DNA from: Alphaproteobacteria bacterium
GTDB lineage: Bacteria > Pseudomonadota > Alphaproteobacteria > JAJTHO01 > CANGXP01
Length of the DNA: 61,309 nucleotides
Assembly: GCA_947457935.1 (NCBI GenBank)
Contig: CANGXP010000006.1
Location: 1-61,309, forward strand
Direction: 5' to 3'
Below the pieces are notes generated by a model, which ran no database searches, had not been told where the DNA came from, and saw nothing but the letters and a program-made list of their open reading frames with translations. The position numbers and the translations under genes are program-made. Of this stretch, positions 44,532-53,605 are shown piece by piece (the first letter of the stretch is position 1; every line of letters begins with the position of its first letter).

Positions 44532-45380
44532 ATGTCAAACTCCGCCCTTTCCGCTGACCGTGAATTCGCTTTTAGCGAGGATAACTTCCGTTTTCTTACT
44601 CAATGGGTGGGTAAAAACACAGGGATTGTACTTGCGGATCACAAACGCGATATGGTCTATTCGCGTCTTGCAAGACGGCTGCGTGCGTTGCAGCTTGATA
44701 GCTTTGCCGCGTATTGCGCCCTCATTCAAAGCCCAGAAGGCGAGGCAGAGTTGGGAAATTTGGTGAATGCCATCACCACGAATTTGACGCATTTCTTCCG
44801 TGAGGGGCATCACTTTGAGCATTTGCTACAAGTGCTGCAAGGCATTGCGGCAAAACCGAACAGCCTTAAGAAATTACGCTTATGGTCAGCAGGGTGTTCA
44901 ACAGGCATGGAAGCCTATTCCATCGCGATGACACTGCAAGAAGCCCTCCCCAATATCAATCAATGGGATGTCAAAATTCTGGCAACCGATATTGATACCA
45001 ACGTCTTGGAAACAGGACAACGGGGCGAATATGCTCTTTCGGCATTGGAAGATGTGCCCGCGGCCTATCAGAAAAAATATCTTGAGCCAGTAAAGGCAGG
45101 TGCCAGTAAGGGACAAGTGAACGAGGCAACCCGCGCATTGGTTTCTTTTAAGCGCCTAAACCTGTTAGAATCGTGGCCGATGCAAGGCAAGTTTGATGTG
45201 ATTTTTTGCCGCAATGTGGTGATTTATTTTGACAAACCGACACAACGCAAAATGTTTGGGCGCATGGCGGAGTTGATGCAACCCAAGGGCTGGCTTTATA
45301 TTGGTCATTCGGAAAATCTGTTTAATATTTGCGATGCGTTTACCTTAGAGGGGCGGACGATTTACCGTAAAAACACATGA
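44532..45380 (+). CDS. cheR: Chemotaxis protein methyltransferase CheR
   Basis: Methylates glutamates of MCPs with S-adenosylmethionine. The N-terminal helical domain (NFRFLTQWVGKNTGIVLAD) is followed by the SAM fold with LRLWSAGCSTGMEAYSIAM, a DIDTNVLETGQRGEY segment, and FDVIFCRNVVIYFDKPTQRKM. 282 aa is normal. The last codons overlap the start of cheD (ATGA). Confidence 0.97.
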   Translation: MSNSALSADREFAFSEDNFRFLTQWVGKNTGIVLADHKRDMVYSRLARRLRALQLDSFAAYCALIQSPEGEAELGNLVNAITTNLTHFFREGHHFEHLLQVLQGIAAKPNSLKKLRLWSAGCSTGMEAYSIAMTLQEALPNINQWDVKILATDIDTNVLETGQRGEYALSALEDVPAAYQKKYLEPVKAGASKGQVNEATRALVSFKRLNLLESWPMQGKFDVIFCRNVVIYFDKPTQRKMFGRMAELMQPKGWLYIGHSENLFNICDAFTLEGRTIYRKNT

Positions 45381-46030
45381 GTGTAAAGCTTGCCCCACCC
45401 GCCAATGAATCGGATCGCCGTCGCACGCCACCCGCAAAAATGCCCTTTGCGGCGAAGGACAACAAGCGCTATTTCGACGAGAAAGAGGGCGTGACGGTTG
45501 TCAAATTGTTCTCTGGCGATTGGCATGTATCAGGCACAGAACCTGAAATGCTCATGACAATTCTTGGCTCTTGTGTTGCGGCCTGCATTCGCGACCCCCT
45601 ATTGGGCATTGGCGGCATGAACCATTTCCTCCTTCCAGGGGATGAAAGTAGCTGCATGAACAGCGATGCCGCACGCTATGGTGTGTTTGCCATGGAAAGC
45701 CTTATCAACGGGTTATTGAAAGCAGGGGCACGCAAAGAACGTCTGGAAATCAAAGTGTTTGGCGGCGGCAATGTGATTAATAATTCTGCCTGCATTGGCT
45801 CGAAAAATGCCGCATTTATCAGGGAATTTCTCCGTAAAGAAGGATTGCGCATCGCCAGCGAAGATCTAGAAGGGGATCTCCCCCGCAAGCTGCATTATTA
45901 CACGCAAACAGGCAAAGTGATGATGCGAAAATTGAATCGTCAAGCGGATACGAAAGTTATCATGGAAGAACAACGTTTCAAAGAAAGCTTAACGATCAAA
46001 CCGCCTGTTGGCGATATTGAGTTATTTTAA
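45377..46030 (+). CDS. cheD: Chemoreceptor glutamine deamidase CheD
   Basis: Deamidates receptor glutamines. Core motifs of CheD are present: the catalytic cysteine in TILGSCVAACIRDPLLGIGGMNHFLLP with the following histidine, DAARYGVFAMESLINGLLKAGA, and the KVFGGGNVI segment. An N-terminal extension of about 40 residues and a C-terminal tail that contains GKVMMRKL make it 217 aa. It overlaps cheR by 4 bp and is 9 bp from cheB. CheD can also help CheC-type phosphatases, but no cheC is present here. Confidence 0.95.
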   Translation: MSVKLAPPANESDRRRTPPAKMPFAAKDNKRYFDEKEGVTVVKLFSGDWHVSGTEPEMLMTILGSCVAACIRDPLLGIGGMNHFLLPGDESSCMNSDAARYGVFAMESLINGLLKAGARKERLEIKVFGGGNVINNSACIGSKNAAFIREFLRKEGLRIASEDLEGDLPRKLHYYTQTGKVMMRKLNRQADTKVIMEEQRFKESLTIKPPVGDIELF

Positions 46031-46039
46031 GGGGGCATT

Positions 46040-47095
46040 ATGAAAAAAATCACTGTCCTTGTTGTTGATGATTCAGCGTTTATTCGCCAGATGTTCAGGG
46101 ATATTCTGAATAGCCAACCTGATATTGAGGTGCTTGACACAGCGCACGATCCGCTCGATGCGCGGGAAAAAATTAAACAGCTTAACCCTGATGTGGTGAC
46201 GCTGGATATTGAAATGCCGAAAATGGACGGTCTGTCCTTTTTAGAGAAAATCATGACGCTGCGCCCGATGCCTGTCATTATGGCCTCATCGCTCACCCAA
46301 AAAGGGGCAGAGGCAACGCTTCGTGCGTTAGAATTAGGCGCGGTGGATTATGTCAGTAAACCCACAACGGGGCAAAATCGCCAAACGATTGGGGCGTTAG
46401 CTGAAGAACTTGCTGAAAAGGTGCGTATGGCAGCCAAAGCTAAGGTGCATCATCATAAAGCCCGTTTAGTGCCCGCTACGCCGCAACTTGTGTCCTATAA
46501 TCCTGCGGGCGTGCCTGCAAAACGGATTATTGCCATCGGCGCCTCCACAGGCGGGGTGGAAGCATTGCGCGAAATTTTTGTGCGCTTGCCCGCCAATGTG
46601 CCCCCCATCATCATGACACAACATATGCCCGAACATTTCACCGCCTCCTTTGCAGCGCGCCTGAATAGTCTTTCCGCCGTCACTGTGATGGAAGCCAAAA
46701 ATCACCAACGCCTTGAAAAAGGGCATGCCTATTTAGCGGCAGGGAATGTGCATTTAAAGCTTGCCCGTGTGGGGGGAGAGTATGTTTGTAAAGTAGAAGA
46801 TGGTGCGCCTGTGAGCGGGCATCGTCCCTCTGTCGATGTGTTATTTCATTCTGTTGTGGAAGCAGCAGGAAAAGAGGCGGTTGGTGTTATTCTCACAGGC
46901 ATGGGCAAGGATGGTGCCTTGGGTTTAAAAGCCATGCGGGATATTGGATGCCATACGTTAGGACAAAATGAAGCAACCTGTGTGGTTTATGGGATGCCGC
47001 AAGCAGCCTTTAAAGTAGGAGCGGTGGAAAAAGAATTGCCCCTTACAGAGATACCAGCGGCAATGTTGAAATTGTGCGAGCTGGGAGGGGCATGA
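46040..47095 (+). CDS. cheB: Chemotaxis methylesterase CheB
   Basis: Receiver domain with phosphoacceptor D56 in VVTLDIEMPKMDG and lysine in YVSKPTTG, a linker, and the C-terminal methylesterase with the catalytic serine in IAIGASTGGVEAL, histidine in MTQHMPEHFT and aspartate in TGMGKDGALGLKAM. It removes methyl groups from receptors. 351 aa is normal. The next gene begins one base after its stop. Confidence 0.97.
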   Translation: MKKITVLVVDDSAFIRQMFRDILNSQPDIEVLDTAHDPLDAREKIKQLNPDVVTLDIEMPKMDGLSFLEKIMTLRPMPVIMASSLTQKGAEATLRALELGAVDYVSKPTTGQNRQTIGALAEELAEKVRMAAKAKVHHHKARLVPATPQLVSYNPAGVPAKRIIAIGASTGGVEALREIFVRLPANVPPIIMTQHMPEHFTASFAARLNSLSAVTVMEAKNHQRLEKGHAYLAAGNVHLKLARVGGEYVCKVEDGAPVSGHRPSVDVLFHSVVEAAGKEAVGVILTGMGKDGALGLKAMRDIGCHTLGQNEATCVVYGMPQAAFKVGAVEKELPLTEIPAAMLKLCELGGA

Positions 47096-47096
47096 A

Positions 47097-49187
47097 ATGA
47101 GTATTGCTTCTAAACAGCATAATGCGACAGAAAAAGAAATCACGACTATTCTGCAAGAACTTGCCACCCATAGCGCGAAAAGTATTTCTCGGCTTGAAGA
47201 ACTGCAACAAGAGCTTCCTGCTGCCGCTTGTGTTGTGGAGCAAGCGGCGTTGAAATTAAGCGAGCAATTTAAAACGCTCACCACAGCAGCACAGGAACAG
47301 CGTGATATTTTACAAGACATGACGGCAGTAAAAAAATCTTTTACAATTGATGATGAAAAATTGGTTTTGAAAGACTTTGTTAGCTTGCTGAGCAAAACGC
47401 TCAATGAAGCAATCGAGCAAATATTATTCATCTCCAAGAAGTCTATGCTCATGGTGTATAGCATGATTGATGCGATTAAGAATTTGGATAAAATTGACAG
47501 GTTCGCAAAAAATATTCAACGCATCACCATGCAAACAAATACGCTTGCAGTGAATGCGAAAATTGAAGCATCAAAAGTTGGCGAAATAGGTGGTGGGTTT
47601 CTTGTTGTTGCTGGAGAAGTTTATGGCATTTCTACAGAAATAGCGGAGCTTTCAGAAAGAATTCACAACCGTATTCATCATATCAAAGGAACTACACAGA
47701 CAAGTTATAAAATATTACAAGAGGTGGCAACGATTGATATTAGCGATAATATTGTTGTGAAGCAGCGTCTCAATAATTTTATGGAAAACCTCTTAGAGCA
47801 GAGTGATAGCTTCCAAGAAATGATACAATCTGCCGCCATGACAGCAGGCGCACTCTCTGAAACAATTTCTTCCATGGTTATGGAGCTGCAATTTCAAGAT
47901 CGTAATTCCCAGATATGTGAGAATTCTGTGGGGATTATATCGCAGCATGGTGCTTCTTTAAAAACGTGGCTCTTGCATTTACAGGGCTATAGTGCGCAAA
48001 AATCAACGGGTTCATTACAAAAATATTTAGTGCAGCAAGGGGGGATACCACAACCCCCAAAAACATGGTTTGGGCGGCGAAAATCAACGCCTTCGGCGGT
48101 AATATCAGAAATTCATACACCGCCAGAAACAGACAATAAAGAAATGAATGCAGCAGCGTTGCTGCAAGATTTTCAAGCCTTAAAGCAATCAGAAGGCATA
48201 GCACTGCAGTTGTTAACAGAGTTGTTGCCTGAATCTGCGAGCACTGTAAAAGCCAGCACAATTAAACTAAACCAAAATTTCCAAGAATTATTAGCAGGGG
48301 CAGTGCAGCAGGGAAAAATTATTCAGCAAATGGCGGATACGGCGGGAATGTTGAAATCGGGGAATCGGGAAGTTACCCTGCAAGACTTCACCAACATGCT
48401 CTATGAAATGATTGATTATTCGGTAGAGAAAATTTTATTCGTCGCAAAAAAAATCATGTCCATGCTGATGAGTATGGATGCCTCGATAGAGGCGTTAAAA
48501 GAGATACAGCAGTTTACAGGTGGCATTCAAAAAATTACCGCCAAAACAAACATTTTGGCAATGAACGCAACCATTGAAGCAATGCGTGCGGGACAAAATG
48601 GCTTAAGTTTTGCTGTTGTTGCAAAAGAGGTGCGTAATATCTCTCTCGCAATATCCTCTCTTTCTTTAGATATTGATCAGACGATTGTTGCCATTTCTAC
48701 AGATATTCAGGCAAGCCATGATATTTTAAAAGAAATTTCGAGCGCAGACATGACAGAAAATATTCTTGTTAAGGAAAAAATTGATGGATGTATGCACGAA
48801 TTATTGCAACAAAATATACGTTTTAAAGACGCTATGTGTGAGGCGGCAATAACCTCCAATAATATTGTGGATAGTATAAAAGATATGTCTGTGGGCATGG
48901 ATTTTTATCGCGGCAACACAGAAAAAGTAGAGTCTATTGTGCATGTTCTGCGGGAGCAATCGAGGCTTCTCACGCGTTTAGATAATGCTATTTTGATGAT
49001 TGTTCCGCAAAGTACCCCTTCTGTAGAAGCTTTAGAGCAACACGCACAAACAATCGCACAGGGCATTAAATTAGGCGACATAAAACAGCGCTATGCAGAA
49101 AAACTGAGTCAGCACGGCATCACCGTCCTTGCCTCTCAGGATGCCAGCACCGCAAGCGCTGCAGAAGATGACATAGAGCTTTTCTAA
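47097..49187 (+). CDS. Soluble tandem MCP-like protein (two signalling halves)
   Basis: 696-aa protein without membrane helices or sensor domain, formed by two homologous halves of about 300 residues (1-300 and 350-650) with 340-residue periodicity. Each half has a membrane-free helical lead-in (LPAAACVVEQAALKLSEQF and LPESASTVKASTIKLNQNF), then an MCP-like hairpin tip (TMQTNTLAVNAKIEASKVG at about 144-162, and TAKTNILAMNATIEAMRAG at 481-499), then a tail (IDISDNIVVKQRLNNFM and ADMTENILVKEKIDGCM). The first half ends LQFQDRNSQ (264-272), reminiscent of the CheZ phosphatase motif FQD-x-TGQ. The second half keeps only a decayed form. It may act as a soluble receptor array, an adaptor, or a phosphatase. 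Confidence 0.85.
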   Translation: MSIASKQHNATEKEITTILQELATHSAKSISRLEELQQELPAAACVVEQAALKLSEQFKTLTTAAQEQRDILQDMTAVKKSFTIDDEKLVLKDFVSLLSKTLNEAIEQILFISKKSMLMVYSMIDAIKNLDKIDRFAKNIQRITMQTNTLAVNAKIEASKVGEIGGGFLVVAGEVYGISTEIAELSERIHNRIHHIKGTTQTSYKILQEVATIDISDNIVVKQRLNNFMENLLEQSDSFQEMIQSAAMTAGALSETISSMVMELQFQDRNSQICENSVGIISQHGASLKTWLLHLQGYSAQKSTGSLQKYLVQQGGIPQPPKTWFGRRKSTPSAVISEIHTPPETDNKEMNAAALLQDFQALKQSEGIALQLLTELLPESASTVKASTIKLNQNFQELLAGAVQQGKIIQQMADTAGMLKSGNREVTLQDFTNMLYEMIDYSVEKILFVAKKIMSMLMSMDASIEALKEIQQFTGGIQKITAKTNILAMNATIEAMRAGQNGLSFAVVAKEVRNISLAISSLSLDIDQTIVAISTDIQASHDILKEISSADMTENILVKEKIDGCMHELLQQNIRFKDAMCEAAITSNNIVDSIKDMSVGMDFYRGNTEKVESIVHVLREQSRLLTRLDNAILMIVPQSTPSVEALEQHAQTIAQGIKLGDIKQRYAEKLSQHGITVLASQDASTASAAEDDIELF

Positions 49188-49199
49188 GGGAATTTTACC

Positions 49200-49502
49200 A
49201 TGCAACTGGAAAAACGAATTGAGGATAATCAATCAACAATTACGATGTCAGGGGGATTTACTTTTTCTGATAACGCGGTGTTTCGAGATGTTATTACGCT
49301 GATTACGAGTAAGGCTTCAAGAGCCGTGAATATTGATGTGCGGGGCTTAAATTTCATTGATTCTTCAGGGTTGGGCATGCTGCTGTTAGCGCGTGACGAA
49401 GCAAAAAATCATAACGTCATTTTGACGCTTTCTAGAGCAGTAGGGCAGGTGCAAGATATGTTCGAGGTGGCACAATTTGAGATTTTATTTGCGATTAAGT
49501 GA
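49200..49502 (+). CDS. STAS-domain anti-sigma-factor-antagonist-like protein
   Basis: 100-aa SpoIIAA/RsbV-type protein. The phospho-acceptor motif FIDSSGLGMLLLARDEA places the modifiable serine at 55 or 56, and the DVRGL strand before it is characteristic. It overlaps the next gene by 4 bp (ATGA), whose first domain is an RsbW-like kinase and whose last is an RsbU-like phosphatase. The two products are thus very likely partners: phosphorylation and dephosphorylation of the STAS serine would switch binding. Confidence 0.92.
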   Translation: MQLEKRIEDNQSTITMSGGFTFSDNAVFRDVITLITSKASRAVNIDVRGLNFIDSSGLGMLLLARDEAKNHNVILTLSRAVGQVQDMFEVAQFEILFAIK

Positions 49503-51445
49503 TGCATGCTTTTCAGCGATATTGCGAGGATAAAGAAGGCGGCAAAACATTGCTGCGTTGTGTGTATGAGGAACAGGCAGACGGATTGCGCGCTGCGCGA
49601 ACATTCACAGAGGATAAAGAAATAGTGCGGTTGTTGGCTTTTAGAACGCCTCCAACACAACAGCAATATAATTTTTTGTTGCCGCATTATGATGTTTTCT
49701 GGGAGCTTGCTATTGGCGAAGATTTGCCCGAAGTATTGCCGCCTTTTAGTCACAAGCCACATCGAGATAAAAGTTTTGTTTTATCCTTAAGGACAGACAC
49801 CTGTCATCGCCTGCCGATTGCGGCAATGGTAACGAAGCATTTGGCACAAAAACTATTGCTCGGGGCTATTGCAAAAAGCCAATTACAAACCGTTCTTCAA
49901 GAAGGTTTAACGAATGCAGTTATCCACGGGAATCTAGAAATTCACCAGCGTTTCCACGCACAAAAAGATTTTTTTGCTTATTGCGAGCATGTAGCATCGT
50001 GTTTGAATGATCCTATGCTTGCAGCAAGGCGAATTGATGTATTTGTCTGTTGGCAAGGGGATGCACTGGAGATTTGTCTCAGTCATGTGGGCGAGCCGTT
50101 TAAGCACTCTATACAACAAGAAAACTCAATATATCAAGGACGTGGTATGGCAGTGATGCAGACGTGTGGTGCCACCGTGCAAATGGAAGACGGGCAAAAA
50201 GACCTTTGCCTGCAACTCAATTTAGGGACTATGGGCGCGACATCAGTTCCGAACAAAAACGAGGCTCTCTATCGTAAAGCTTTTAAAAAGGCGTTATTAG
50301 GGGCGAAAATCTTGTTGGTTGATGATCAAGAGTTTAACATTTTTATTCTACAAGAGATTCTGGATTTACACGATTTACATAACGTGATTATTGCCAAAAA
50401 TGGGCAAGAAGCGTTGGAAAAAACCATTCAGGAACAACCTGATCTTGTGATTATTGATATGTCTATGCCCGTGATGGATGGATATGCCTACTGCACGCAA
50501 GTGCGGCAACTCCCTATATTTACAGCATTGCCCATACTTGCTTTAACGGCACAAACAGATTCTGAACAGCGACGGCTTGCGTTGCAGGTAGGCGCAACGG
50601 ATTTGCTGAGTAAGCCTCTTTACCCAATAGAATTATTCGAGCGCGTGTCAATTCATTTAGAGAAAACCGTGTTGCTCAATAGTTTGGAAGAATACCGAAA
50701 AAATGTTGAGGCTGATTTTGAGGCAGCGCGGGATATGCAAGCGGTATTGATGCCATCAGAAACTTATATTGCCACTATCACAACAGCGTATAATATTGAG
50801 ATAGGCGCGCATTTTGAGCCAAGCTACAACATCGGCGGGGATTTTTGGCATGTATATTCCCTTGATCAACATCGCGTTGCCTGCATAATGATAGACTTTT
50901 CAGGGCATGGCGTGAGTGCCGCCTTGAATGTTTTTCGGCTGCACGCGCTGTTACAAAATCTTCCCCTCAAAGAGTATACAGCAGGAGAGTTACTAACGGT
51001 ATTAAACGCGCAGCTTCATTCTTTGTTATCAGCAGGGCAATTTGCCACAGCCTTTTATAGCATTATTGATACGCGTGCGGATATATTAAGCTATGCCGTG
51101 GCAGCAACGCCCGCGCCGCTTTTATTCACACCCGCGCAACAACGCTATACACATATTCGTGGTTCAGGCGTGCCGTTGGGTGTTGATAAGGATACCGTTT
51201 ATCCAACACAGCAAATGCCGTTTTACAAAGGGGATAGCTTGCTGCTGTATAGTGATGCTCTTATAGAAACGCCTAATCAACATGGCGTGATGATAACGCC
51301 CCAAGATGTTGAAGCGGCTTTTCGCAAGATTTCCTATAACAGTATACCACAAGATTATTTTGCAACGCTCTTAGCGTTGTTTCGCGCCCATGCTGCTGGT
51401 GATATCACCGACGATTTAACCCTTACTTTGTACTCGAGAGTGTAG
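49499..51445 (+). CDS. RsbW-like ATPase / receiver / SpoIIE-type PP2C triple-domain protein
   Basis: 648 aa in three modules. First comes a GHKL kinase of the RsbW type: N box QEGLTNAVIHGN at 134-145 with E135 and N139, and a G-box-like YQGRGMAVM at 212-220; the usual DNG motif is weak at 180-195 (CWQGDALEICLSH). Then a receiver domain (268-390): DD at 275-276, phospho-D320 in VIIDMSMPVMDG, K372 in LLSKPLYP. Last, a PP2C/SpoIIE phosphatase (about 420-648): D448 in IGGDFWHV, D466 in IDFSGHGVSAAL, and D-rich TDDLTLTLYS at the C terminus. It could both phosphorylate and dephosphorylate STAS proteins, with the receiver as the control point. It overlaps the STAS gene (ATGA). Confidence 0.9.
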   Translation: MMHAFQRYCEDKEGGKTLLRCVYEEQADGLRAARTFTEDKEIVRLLAFRTPPTQQQYNFLLPHYDVFWELAIGEDLPEVLPPFSHKPHRDKSFVLSLRTDTCHRLPIAAMVTKHLAQKLLLGAIAKSQLQTVLQEGLTNAVIHGNLEIHQRFHAQKDFFAYCEHVASCLNDPMLAARRIDVFVCWQGDALEICLSHVGEPFKHSIQQENSIYQGRGMAVMQTCGATVQMEDGQKDLCLQLNLGTMGATSVPNKNEALYRKAFKKALLGAKILLVDDQEFNIFILQEILDLHDLHNVIIAKNGQEALEKTIQEQPDLVIIDMSMPVMDGYAYCTQVRQLPIFTALPILALTAQTDSEQRRLALQVGATDLLSKPLYPIELFERVSIHLEKTVLLNSLEEYRKNVEADFEAARDMQAVLMPSETYIATITTAYNIEIGAHFEPSYNIGGDFWHVYSLDQHRVACIMIDFSGHGVSAALNVFRLHALLQNLPLKEYTAGELLTVLNAQLHSLLSAGQFATAFYSIIDTRADILSYAVAATPAPLLFTPAQQRYTHIRGSGVPLGVDKDTVYPTQQMPFYKGDSLLLYSDALIETPNQHGVMITPQDVEAAFRKISYNSIPQDYFATLLALFRAHAAGDITDDLTLTLYSRV

Positions 51446-51447
51446 TT

Positions 51448-52083
51448 ATGTTTATTCAATCTCTTGATCCTGTTGTTCTTGAGCAAATTCTTAACGCCGC
51501 AAATGGTGGTATTGCAATTTCAGACGCGGAACAGCCTGACAACCCTCTAGTTTATGTGAACAGTGGTTTTGAACGGCTAACAGGCTATTTAACTAGTGAA
51601 ATTGAGGGAAGAAATTGCCGTTTTCTGCAAGGTGCAGAAACAGATCCCGCAACGGTACAAAAATTACGGCAATCAATTGAGAAAAAGCAAACAGTGTCTG
51701 TTGATATTGTGAATTACAAAAAAAGTGGAGAGAAATTCTGGAATCATCTTTCCATGGCACCATTATTCGATCGCAATGGGAATGTGCGATATTTTATTGG
51801 TGTGCAATATGACATTACACCGCTGAAAGAAAAGCAGATCGCTCTTGAAGAACAAACGGTATTTTTAGAAGCCGCCCATTTAAAACGAGAAAAAGCGATT
51901 GAAGGGTTAACGAATCACTTGCGTGATTCTATCGCTGCCTGTGATAGCCTATCAACATTGATGTTACTAAAAAAAGACTCAGGGCAAGACAAGATGAATA
52001 TCTATCTTGAGCAGATCAATCACACAGTGCGGCAAATGACCCATGTATTAGATGGTATTTTACTGGACTTGCGCCAAAATTAA
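51448..52083 (+). CDS. LOV-domain blue-light photoreceptor protein
   Basis: 211-aa short LOV protein. Residues 13-125 are a PAS/LOV core in which the flavin-adduct cysteine is C57 in EGRNCRFLQG. The other FMN ligands are also present: N89 (IVNYKKSG), N99 (FWNHLSM) and Q120 (GVQYDIT). This is a complete set for a photoactive LOV domain. The C-terminal 80 residues are helical (coiled coil at about 128-155, then a bundle to 211) and lack a histidine-kinase ATPase, so output must be by contact with another protein. It is the last gene of the chemotaxis operon, 2 bp after the PP2C gene, and convergent with the gcv operon. Confidence 0.93.
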   Translation: MFIQSLDPVVLEQILNAANGGIAISDAEQPDNPLVYVNSGFERLTGYLTSEIEGRNCRFLQGAETDPATVQKLRQSIEKKQTVSVDIVNYKKSGEKFWNHLSMAPLFDRNGNVRYFIGVQYDITPLKEKQIALEEQTVFLEAAHLKREKAIEGLTNHLRDSIAACDSLSTLMLLKKDSGQDKMNIYLEQINHTVRQMTHVLDGILLDLRQN

Positions 52084-52087
52084 ACGT

Positions 52088-53602
52088 CTATTTCTGCCAC
52101 CTGAGCACAGGCTTCCTTGCCGCTGCTGTCTCATCAGAACGGGTGCGCGGTGCGGTTTGCGGCGCATTTTTGAATAGTGCCACATTACCTGCTTTGGCTT
52201 CCGCCACCAATTCTTTCATCGCAATAATGAACGCATCTAATGTTTGTTTGCTTTCGGTTTCGGTGGGTTCAATGAGCATTGCGCCTTGCACGACCAGCGG
52301 GAAATACATAGTCATTGGGTGAAAACCCTTGTCAATCATGGCTTTGGCGAAATCTAACGTGGTTATGCCCTTATTTTTTAAGAAGCGTTCATCGGCGAGC
52401 ACTTCATGCATACAAATGCCGTCAAATGAGAGGGTGAGGTCATTTGCAAGGTTTTTTCGGATATAATTTGCATTGAGCACGGCATCCGTAGAAGCTTGTT
52501 TTAAGCCATCACTGCCCATGGTCATCATATAGGCAAGGGCACGAACGAACGTGCCGAATTGTCCTTGAAAGGCTTTAATGCGACCTAATGGGGCATCGGT
52601 TTCTTTTAAAGTATACTGCCCATTTTCCTGCACAATATGGGGAAGGGGGGCAAACGGCGCAAGTGCTGCTGATAGAGCAACGGGCCCACTGCCCGGCCCG
52701 CCGCCGCCATGCGGCGTGGAATACGTTTTATGTAGGTTAATATGCATGGCATCAATGCCCAAATCAGCAGGGCGCACTTGCCCTGAAATGGCGTTAAAGT
52801 TCGCGCCATCACAATAAAGATATGCACCGATTGCATGGAGTTTATCAGCAATTTCTTTGAGGGCAGGCTCGAACAACCCACAGGTGTTGGGGTTGGTAAT
52901 CATGGCGGCGGCAACATCGTTTGAGAGGGCTTCTGTAAAAGCTGCCACATCCACTGTGCCATCGGCGCGGGCGGGAATGGCTTTGACGGTAAAGCCGCAA
53001 GCAGCGGCCGTTGCGGGATTGGTGCCGTGAGCCGATTCAGGCACAAGCACGATAGAGCGATGTTCCCCCCGTGCTTCCAACGCTGCTTTGATTGCCATCA
53101 TGCCGCATAGTTCCCCATGCGCCCCTGCCGCAGGGGAAAACGCAATGGCAGGCATCCCTGTAATTGTTTTTAGCCAATGACAGAGTGTGTCCATCACCTC
53201 TAACGCCCCTTGGACGGTTGAAAGCGGTTGTAGCGGGTGAATGTTGGCAAAACCGCTCAGACGCGCCACCTTTTCATTAAGGCGCGGATTATGCTTCATG
53301 GTACACGAGCCAAGCGGATAAAACCCACTATCAATACTATAATTCTTTTGGCTTAAACGGGTATAGTGGCGAACTACTTGGGGTTCGGATATATTGGGTA
53401 AGGGTAGGGGGCTGGTTCGCGTCATGCTACCAAGGCGTTGTTTTACAGGCGGCACATTGGGAAAATCTACGCCCACTGCGCCGTCATTATTCAATTCAAA
53501 TATTAAGGGTTCATCTCGCCACTCTTCTGTTGCTTGCTGGGCGGTTAGAGGAAGTGTTACAAGGTGTGAGCTATCAGACACAGCATTGGCAAAGGTACTC
53601 AT
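52088..53602 (-). CDS. gcvPB: Glycine dehydrogenase (decarboxylating) subunit 2, GcvPB
   Basis: C-terminal half of the P protein of glycine cleavage. The PLP-lysine is in [21 protein letters not shown], with other markers [24 protein letters not shown]-like (core [13 protein letters not shown]), [15 protein letters not shown] and [13 protein letters not shown]. 504 aa and the split from GcvPA are typical of bacteria with the two-subunit form. The gene is last in the gcv operon; its stop lies 4 bp from that of the LOV gene. Confidence 0.97.
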   Translation of the reverse strand: [504 protein letters not shown]

Positions 53603-53605
53603 AAC

